From Sphingomonas japonica (GTDB taxonomy: Bacteria > Pseudomonadota > Alphaproteobacteria > Sphingomonadales > Sphingomonadaceae): a stretch of DNA of 64,000 bases. A model generated the notes under the pieces. The model ran no database searches. It had not been told where the DNA came from and saw nothing but the letters and a program-made list of their open reading frames with translations. Position 1 is the first letter of the stretch, and each line of letters opens with the position of its first letter. The DNA lies in assembly GCF_006346325.1 (NCBI RefSeq), contig NZ_VDYR01000001.1, forward strand, positions 558,001-622,000. The letters run 5' to 3'. The position numbers and the translations under genes were made by a program. Below, in pieces: positions 58,574 to 64,000 of this stretch.

Positions 58574-60426
58574 TGCACCAAGTGCAGATCGACTAGTTCG
58601 GCTGCGACGTCCTGAAATGCGCGACGAAGCTCGTCGGTACTACTGGTGCGGTACACCCGACCAGGCGCACATGCGTTGAAAGCGTTGCTGATCGCCGTGC
58701 TGTTGGCGACCAGCGCAATAATGTACACTTCAGGCGGATTGGCTTCACGCTGGATGTTGGCGCAAACTTTTTCAAAGCGCCGCAGCATTTGCGTTTCGGT
58801 GTTGGACTGGTTGGCAGCGATCCGGCTATCCGACCAACGTCCGTACCAAGTGAAGGTGCGGTCGAGAAAGCCATTCTGGCTTTCGCCGATTTCATTGACG
58901 CCGTCGGTCATGAAAACGATTGCGCGGCGCGGTGCTTCGTTCGTAGGATTGCTTCGCGTGAACACATCGTCGCGCACCAGCAGGCGATATCCCCAGAGCA
59001 AACCGGCATGATGGATTGTGCCGTTGGCAGGGTAGATTGCGCCGTGGTCGTTGGCGATATGGTTGAGGTATGCGCTTCGTTGACGACCGTAGGCCACTGG
59101 CATCGCCGGCTCCGGGCATTGCCAGTTTGGCGAGGGCATCGGTGTCGTGTTCTGATTGCCGTTATCGGTGATGCCGCCATTCGCGTTGACCCGCGCGCTG
59201 GCGGGGTCGAGCCAATGTGTCGCGTCATAATAATGTGGGATCCGTTGCCAGTTCACGACCCAATCGTTCGCAGCACGATTGGCAGCAGATGGCGTGTAGT
59301 AGCTGCCGTCAATCCGGCGAATCACATCGTCGGTCGCCGTGGCTGCGCCATTGTTCAACCCGATATAATAATCGTAAAGGTACTGTCTATAAAGTTCGGT
59401 ACGAACCAAATAATCGGCGCCTGTAGTACCAAAGGCGGATCGGTCGAGGCGATAAAGATTATTGTCTGGCTCGACATTAGCTATGTTGTAATAGTTGCTT
59501 GTGGGATCGGCATTGCCTGTCGTCGCTTTAGGGACGTACATAGGTGGGACAAAATATGGCTGAACACGCGGATGGGAACCTTCGCCAGGCAGCGAGCGAA
59601 CGAGGTCCCACGCACCAGGCTCTGAGGTAGTACGCGTCGCGTTGACGTCACGTACTGTCTGATCTGCCATGACGCAGCCCTTCCAGGCCAGAAAATTTCC
59701 GCTGGCATAGTTGGGCACGGTGATGCCCCAGGCTGCCGCTTGCGAGAAACTGTTGAAACCCTCCACGGGAGCAACTGCGCTTGCAGGAAGCAACCCACCC
59801 ACATTGACCGTGACGTCATAGCCGATGAAGCCGATGGCGAGATCGCGTCTGCTGTCTGCGCCCTGATGCAGGATATTGACGAAATCGGATGCCGCCTCCT
59901 TCAGCGCAGTCATTCGGGTGCGACCGCCACTGAGATTGGCCTTCATCGAACCGGTGTCGTCAAGAACGACCATCGCCTCTAGCGGCCGCGGCTGAAGTTC
60001 CGCTTTTGCGACCGCTTTGATAACAGTGTCGTCAAAACCGAATGCCCGCATAAACGACATCGGTAATGTTGCTTCGGCCCGAACCGTCGTGAGGTTGATG
60101 CCCCCTCTGACTTCGAATGTCGGGGTGAGAACGAGATCGGTAACGCCCATATAGGCGGGATCATCGGGGAAGTTGCCGTAGAAATATGCGTTGACTTGAG
60201 CCGTTCGGGAACTGCTGCTGCCGTCCGTGACCGCGAAGGCGCGTGCGCCGGCAAGCGCCGCGGCGTCGACACCGGTTTGCAGTTGTGACTTCACCACATA
60301 CATGCGGCCGGTGTCGATCGCAGCGCCAAGACCCGCGATGGCGGGGATGAGCCCCGCCGCCATCATGGCGAGCGTCGACGCGCGACGATCTTCGCGAAGC
60401 GTCCTAAGAAAGGATGTAAACCCCAT
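58570..60426 (-). CDS. tadG: TadG-like pilus assembly protein with von Willebrand factor A domain
   Basis: A 618-residue exported protein. The N-terminal TadE/Flp-like segment STLAMMAAGLIPAIAGLGAAIDTGRMYVVKSQLQTGVDAAALAGARAF anchors it; a vWA domain begins near residue 150 with VVLDDTGSMKANLSGG (MIDAS motif) and is interrupted by long loops up to IVFMTDGVNEIGE near residue 505. It ends in ELRRAFQDVAAELVDLHLVQ. Typical of TadG in tight-adherence (Flp) pilus systems. The core tad genes (cpaA-F, tadB, tadC) are not in the window. Confidence 0.88.
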   Translation of the reverse strand: MGFTSFLRTLREDRRASTLAMMAAGLIPAIAGLGAAIDTGRMYVVKSQLQTGVDAAALAGARAFAVTDGSSSSRTAQVNAYFYGNFPDDPAYMGVTDLVLTPTFEVRGGINLTTVRAEATLPMSFMRAFGFDDTVIKAVAKAELQPRPLEAMVVLDDTGSMKANLSGGRTRMTALKEAASDFVNILHQGADSRRDLAIGFIGYDVTVNVGGLLPASAVAPVEGFNSFSQAAAWGITVPNYASGNFLAWKGCVMADQTVRDVNATRTTSEPGAWDLVRSLPGEGSHPRVQPYFVPPMYVPKATTGNADPTSNYYNIANVEPDNNLYRLDRSAFGTTGADYLVRTELYRQYLYDYYIGLNNGAATATDDVIRRIDGSYYTPSAANRAANDWVVNWQRIPHYYDATHWLDPASARVNANGGITDNGNQNTTPMPSPNWQCPEPAMPVAYGRQRSAYLNHIANDHGAIYPANGTIHHAGLLWGYRLLVRDDVFTRSNPTNEAPRRAIVFMTDGVNEIGESQNGFLDRTFTWYGRWSDSRIAANQSNTETQMLRRFEKVCANIQREANPPEVYIIALVANSTAISNAFNACAPGRVYRTSSTDELRRAFQDVAAELVDLHLVQ

Positions 60427-60534
60427 TTCTCTGTCGTATCCCGGTCGTCATACTATTCCCTGCGATCCGGATACTGCGCTTCTTGGTAAAATCATTTGAA
60501 CGTATATGGTTAATGGGTATTCAGGAAATGCACT

Positions 60535-61203
60535 ATGAAAGCGGAAGGTCTCGGCGATGCCGAACGCAGCCTTGCGCTGACCTACGCTCCGGCCTCGGCC
60601 CGGCCCGCTGTGCGCGCACTGTTCGCGCTCGACGACGCGCTGTCTGGCGTGTTGCGGACCGCCGCCGAGCCGATGATCGCGCAGATGCGGTTCACCTGGT
60701 GGCATGCCGAACTCTCTGCGCTCGACCGAACTTCGCCGCCGTCGGTGCCGGTCCTGCGCGACCTGGCGGAACATGTCGTCGAACGTGGGGTGACGGGGGA
60801 AGCGCTTGCCCGGCAGGTCGAGGGGTGGGAAGCGCTGTTCGAGGATCCGGCGCTGGGAGAAGCCGCGATGCTGGCGCATGCCCGGTTGCGGGGAGGCGGG
60901 CTGTTCGCGGCAGTCGCGGCCTGCTCCGGATATGCGGGCGACGGCGTCGAGGCAGCGGGGCAGGGCTGGGCGCTGGCCGACCTTGCCGCGCATGTGCGCG
61001 AACCGCACCAGCGCGACGCCGCCTTTGCGCTGGCGCGTCCGCTGCTCGACGTCGCCACCTGCCAGCGGTGGGGGCGGGGTGGCCGGACTTTGGGCGCCTT
61101 GGCGCACCTTGCGCGCATCGATGCCTCGGCGGCAACGCCGTCAGCACCCGGATCGCCGCGACGCGTCGCGCGGATGGCCTGGCACGCGCTGACCGGCCGG
61201 TGA
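60535..61203 (+). CDS. Squalene/phytoene-synthase-like protein (NDUFAF6-type)
   Basis: A 222-residue protein of the trans-isoprenyl diphosphate synthase fold: YAPASARPAVRALFALDDALSGVLRTAAEPMIAQMRFTWWHAELSAL near the N-terminus and LADLAAHVREPHQRDAAFALARPLLD later. The RxxWW element matches, but the two Asp-rich D-x-x-x-D diphosphate sites are absent, so it is unlikely to make squalene or phytoene. It resembles the short non-catalytic group related to the complex I assembly factor NDUFAF6. Preceded by CAGGAA. Confidence 0.72.
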   Translation: MKAEGLGDAERSLALTYAPASARPAVRALFALDDALSGVLRTAAEPMIAQMRFTWWHAELSALDRTSPPSVPVLRDLAEHVVERGVTGEALARQVEGWEALFEDPALGEAAMLAHARLRGGGLFAAVAACSGYAGDGVEAAGQGWALADLAAHVREPHQRDAAFALARPLLDVATCQRWGRGGRTLGALAHLARIDASAATPSAPGSPRRVARMAWHALTGR

Positions 61204-61262
61204 GGCGTTGCATACGGGGATCGAGACATTAGTCTCGACGCGGTCGCAACGGGGGATGAGGG

Positions 61263-61727
61263 ATGTGGCGCTTCCTGGCAGGGGTGGGATCGGCACTGGC
61301 GTTGATGGCTGCGGGAATATTGCTGTTCGGATCGGCAAGTGCCGAGGACCCGGTTCTGCCTCCGCCTCCGCCGGCCGAGGCCATCGCGGTTTCGGAAGCC
61401 CGCGACGACTTGCCCGAGCGCGTGCCCGAGGCATCGGCGCGGACGCGCGAGGAAAAGCGCTTCGACCGCTACGACAAGGACCGCGATTCGCGGATCACGC
61501 GTGATGAGATGCTGGCAACGCGGCGCAAGGCATATGCCAAGCTCGACAGCAACGGCGATGGCCGGCTGTCGTTCGAGGAATGGGCGATCCGGACCAGCGA
61601 CAAGTTCGCCAAGGCCGACGCCGACAACAGCGGCATTCTCACCCGGGCGGAATTCGCCACCACGAAAGTGCAGCGCAAGACGCCGTCACGCGTCAACTGT
61701 CCTCCAGCGGGCGACGACGACGACTGA
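61263..61727 (+). CDS. Secreted EF-hand protein
   Basis: A 154-residue exported protein: signal peptide (MWRFLAGVGSALALMAAGILLFGSASA, cleaved near residue 27), a Pro/Glu-rich linker, then three EF-hand loops: DKDRDSRITRDE, DSNGDGRLSFEE and DADNSGILTRAE. Likely a periplasmic calcium-binding protein. It ends in an acidic tail (DDDD). The gene has GGGGATGAGGG before its ATG. Convergent with trmFO. Confidence 0.86.
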   Translation: MWRFLAGVGSALALMAAGILLFGSASAEDPVLPPPPPAEAIAVSEARDDLPERVPEASARTREEKRFDRYDKDRDSRITRDEMLATRRKAYAKLDSNGDGRLSFEEWAIRTSDKFAKADADNSGILTRAEFATTKVQRKTPSRVNCPPAGDDDD

Positions 61728-61735
61728 CGCCAGCG

Positions 61736-63100
61736 TTATTCGGCAGCGACCGCGAGGTCTGCCTGCTGGGACCTCCACGCCGCGAAGGCATCGCGGGCGC
61801 GGGCGGTGTATAGCAGCTTGCGATCGGCCTTCTTGGTCTTCTTCCCCTCCGACACGATCGGCGGGAACAGCCCGAAATTGACGTTCATCGGCTGGTAGGT
61901 CTCGACCTCGGCGTCGCCGGTGATGTGCGCGAGCAGCGCGCCGAGCGCGGTCTCGCGCGGCGGCGGCGGCATGTCCCGACTGGCGATCTCGGCTGCCGCG
62001 AACCGCCCGGCGAGAAGCCCGATCGCGGCGCTTTCGACATAGCCTTCGCAGCCGGTGATCTGTCCGGCAAAGCGCAGATGCGGCCGCGCCTTGAGCCGCA
62101 GGCTGCGGTCGAGCAGTTCGGGCGAGCGGATGAAGGTATTGCGGTGCAGTCCGCCGAGCCGCGCGAATTCGGCATGTTCAAGGCCGGGAATGGTGCGAAA
62201 GATGCGAACCTGCTCGGCATGCTTGAGCTTGGTCTGGAACCCGACCATGTTCCACAACGTCCCCGAGGCGTTGTCCTGGCGCAGCTGGACGCAGGCATAG
62301 GGCCAGCGGCCGGTGCGCGGATCGTCCAGCCCGACTCCCTTCATCGGGCCGAAGCGCGGCGTATCGACCCCGCGCTCGGCCATCACCTCGATCGGCATGC
62401 ATCCGTCGAAATAGGGCACGTCCTCCCACTCGCGAAATTCGGCCTTGTCGCCATCGAGCATCGCTTGGTGGAATGCCAGATACTGATCCTTGTCGAGCGG
62501 GCAGTTGATGTAATCCTTGCCGTTTCCGCCCGGCCCCGCCTTGTCCCAGCGCGACTGGAACCATGCCACGTCCATGTCGATCGAATCGAAATGCACGATC
62601 GGCGCGATCGCATCGAAGAAGGCGAGGCTGTCCGACCCCGTCGTCGCGCCGATGCTTTGCGCAAGCGCTTCGGCGGTCAGCGGACCGGTCGCGACGATGG
62701 TCACGCCGCGCTCGGGCAGGCGATCGACGCGTTCGCGCACGATCTCGATATTGGGATGCGCCGCGAGACGCGCCGTCACGCCGTCGGCAAAGCCGTCACG
62801 ATCGACCGCCAGCGCCGATCCGGCGGGGACCTGCGCGCGGTCGCCCTCGGCCATGATGATCGAGCCCAGCTGGCGCATTTCGGAATGGAGCAGTCCGACC
62901 GCGTTGCGCTCGGCGTCGTCCGATCGAAAGCTGTTCGAGCACACCAGCTCGGCCAGCCGGTCGCTCTGGTGCGCAGGCGTCATGCTACCCGATCCGCGCA
63001 TCTCCGACAGGCGCACGCGAAGGCCCGCTTCGGCGATCTGCCACGCCGCCTCGGACCCGGCGAGACCGCCACCGATGATGTGAACGTGAGGATCGGTCAT
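61736..63100 (-). CDS. trmFO: Methylenetetrahydrofolate-tRNA-(uracil-5-)-methyltransferase
   Basis: Folate/FAD-dependent enzyme making m5U54 in the tRNA T-loop. The 454-residue protein has the FAD-binding N-terminus [31 protein letters not shown], the family motif [19 protein letters not shown] (catalytic Cys), [20 protein letters not shown] (second Cys), and [24 protein letters not shown]. Start ATG 63100 (MTDPHVH). Confidence 0.94.
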   Translation of the reverse strand: MTDPHVHIIGGGLAGSEAAWQIAEAGLRVRLSEMRGSGSMTPAHQSDRLAELVCSNSFRSDDAERNAVGLLHSEMRQLGSIIMAEGDRAQVPAGSALAVDRDGFADGVTARLAAHPNIEIVRERVDRLPERGVTIVATGPLTAEALAQSIGATTGSDSLAFFDAIAPIVHFDSIDMDVAWFQSRWDKAGPGGNGKDYINCPLDKDQYLAFHQAMLDGDKAEFREWEDVPYFDGCMPIEVMAERGVDTPRFGPMKGVGLDDPRTGRWPYACVQLRQDNASGTLWNMVGFQTKLKHAEQVRIFRTIPGLEHAEFARLGGLHRNTFIRSPELLDRSLRLKARPHLRFAGQITGCEGYVESAAIGLLAGRFAAAEIASRDMPPPPRETALGALLAHITGDAEVETYQPMNVNFGLFPPIVSEGKKTKKADRKLLYTARARDAFAAWRSQQADLAVAAE

Positions 63101-63104
63101 GGCG

Positions 63105-64000
63105 TCACGGCGCAAGGTGCGGCCGCAGCGCATCGACGAACGGCGCAACGTCGTCGATGCCGAGTCCGGCGACGTTGATGCGCCCGCCGTCGGTCATGTA
63201 GATGCCATGCGCATCGCGCATCGCGTGAACTCCCGTCTTGTCGACCGGTAGCAGCGCGAACATGCCGCGCTGCTCAGCCAGATAGGCGAGCCGCGGATCG
63301 GCGGAGGCCAGCGCCTGGCGCAGCCCGCCCAACCGCTCGCACATCGCGCTGAGCTCGGTGCGCCAGTCCGCGGCGAGCTCGGGATCGTCCAGCACGATGC
63401 GTACCGCGGCAGCGCCATGATCGGGCGGCATCGACCACAAGGTGCGCGCGAGCGCGAGGATATTGCCCCGCGCGATCGCAGCGGTATCGGCATCGGCGAA
63501 GCGTCCCCACATCGCGCCGGTGCGCTCGCGGTAGACGCCGAAATTCTTGTCGCAGGAATAGGCGAGAAGCACTTCGGGCAACGCAGACCACGCCTTGCGC
63601 AGTCCGGCAGCGTCGGCATCTAGCCCGTCGCCCAGCCCCTGATAGGCAAGGTCGATGAACGCGACGAGATCACGCTCTGCGATACGCTCGATGACCGCGT
63701 CCCACTGCTCGATCGACAGATCGGCGCCGGTCGGGTTGTGGCAGCAGCCGTGCAGCAGCACGACGTCGCCAGGCGCGGCCTTGCCCAGTGCCAGCATCAT
63801 CTCGTCGAACCGGATCGTCCGCGCGCGGGGATCGTAAAAAGGGTGCGACGCGACGGTCAGGCCGGCGGCACGCAAGATCGGCGTATGATTGGGCCAGGTC
63901 GGATCGCCGGTCCAAACCGTGGCGTTTGGCCGCGCGCGCGCGATCAGTTCCGCGCCCAGCCGCAAAGCGCCGGTGCCGCCGGGCGTCTGGATACCGATAC
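63105..64000 (-). CDS. tyrB: Aromatic amino acid aminotransferase, 5'-truncated by window edge
   Basis: PLP-dependent aminotransferase of the aspartate/aromatic (class I) fold; 297 C-terminal codons are present and the frame runs past the window edge. Visible: [38 protein letters not shown] with its Asn, the Schiff-base Lys in [19 protein letters not shown], and the C-terminal arginine segment [21 protein letters not shown]. Either TyrB or AspC; the loops do not settle the specificity. The start codon lies outside. Confidence 0.88.
   Translation of the reverse strand, partial: IGIQTPGGTGALRLGAELIARARPNATVWTGDPTWPNHTPILRAAGLTVASHPFYDPRARTIRFDEMMLALGKAAPGDVVLLHGCCHNPTGADLSIEQWDAVIERIAERDLVAFIDLAYQGLGDGLDADAAGLRKAWSALPEVLLAYSCDKNFGVYRERTGAMWGRFADADTAAIARGNILALARTLWSMPPDHGAAAVRIVLDDPELAADWRTELSAMCERLGGLRQALASADPRLAYLAEQRGMFALLPVDKTGVHAMRDAHGIYMTDGGRINVAGLGIDDVAPFVDALRPHLAP

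Noticed and set aside
61925..63178. 417-codon forward-strand ORF
   Set aside because: Antisense shadow of trmFO, which has intact FAD and cysteine motifs.

Overview
The window looks like core chromosome of a sphingomonad (Alphaproteobacteria, Sphingomonadaceae, Sphingomonas-like). The evidence is high GC, tightly packed genes with many 4-bp ATGA/GTGA overlaps, a TonB-ExbB-ExbD-ExbD operon, a TonB-dependent receptor, a zwf-pgl-edd Entner-Doudoroff operon, pyruvate dehydrogenase E1-beta carrying its own lipoyl domain, UPF0262 and DUF2849 proteins, and a palindromic repeat of a kind I recall from sphingomonad genomes. I see no transposase, integrase, CRISPR array, rRNA or tRNA gene, so this is not an accessory island. 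Names are assigned from recognised motifs and remembered family features, not from a database search.

Layout: 1-3.3 kb, outer-membrane energisation (tonB, exbB, two exbD) and a small TPR protein. 3.3-7.6 kb, dcd, an NTF2-like protein, cdd, a degenerate GH25-like protein, UPF0262 and dnaB. 7.6-11.5 kb, a compact reverse-strand sulfate-assimilation operon (uroporphyrinogen methyltransferase, DUF2849, cysI, DUF934, cysH). 11.6-20.5 kb, astD, selO, an alpha/beta hydrolase, a glycosyltransferase, a nitronate monooxygenase-like enzyme, a PilZ protein whose start is problematic, a glycine-zipper lipoprotein, a 2-hydroxyacid dehydrogenase and an SH3 protein. 20.5-28.1 kb, an SLC13/RCK-type permease, prepilin peptidase, coniferyl aldehyde dehydrogenase, a DUF1989 plus YqcI/GntA-type gene pair, and malate synthase G. 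28-39 kb, alaS, a REPIN-like repeat, edd-pgl-zwf, argC, a lone SH3 domain gene, marR, secG and pyrG. 39-49 kb, an hsp20 gene with a sigma-32-like promoter and a ROSE-like RNA thermometer, a TonB-dependent receptor, a probable 40-residue protein, lolC-lolD-GNAT-gpx, and a type II secretion remnant cluster (gspK, gspJ, a periplasmic-binding-fold protein, gspN). 49-64 kb, dnaE, an acyl-CoA ligase, ftsB, pdhA-pdhB, a TadE/TadE/TadG pilus-associated operon, a squalene/phytoene-synthase-like protein, an EF-hand protein, trmFO and the 3' part of an aromatic aminotransferase gene running off the right edge.

The observations I would follow first are: (1) the overlapping DUF1989/YqcI-YcgG pair, a candidate N-hydroxyguanidine/guanidine-type pathway; (2) the hsp20 leader with matched sigma-32-like promoter and ROSE hairpin; (3) the PilZ gene whose conserved RxxxR motif lies upstream of its first possible start codon, pointing to a one-base frameshift or a non-canonical start; (4) a 40-residue reverse-strand ORF with its own hairpin terminator between the TonB receptor and lolC; (5) a GH25-like protein that has lost its catalytic acids; (6) inter-cistronic hairpins in the tonB operon that could set subunit stoichiometry. 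None of these is proven new from sequence alone.
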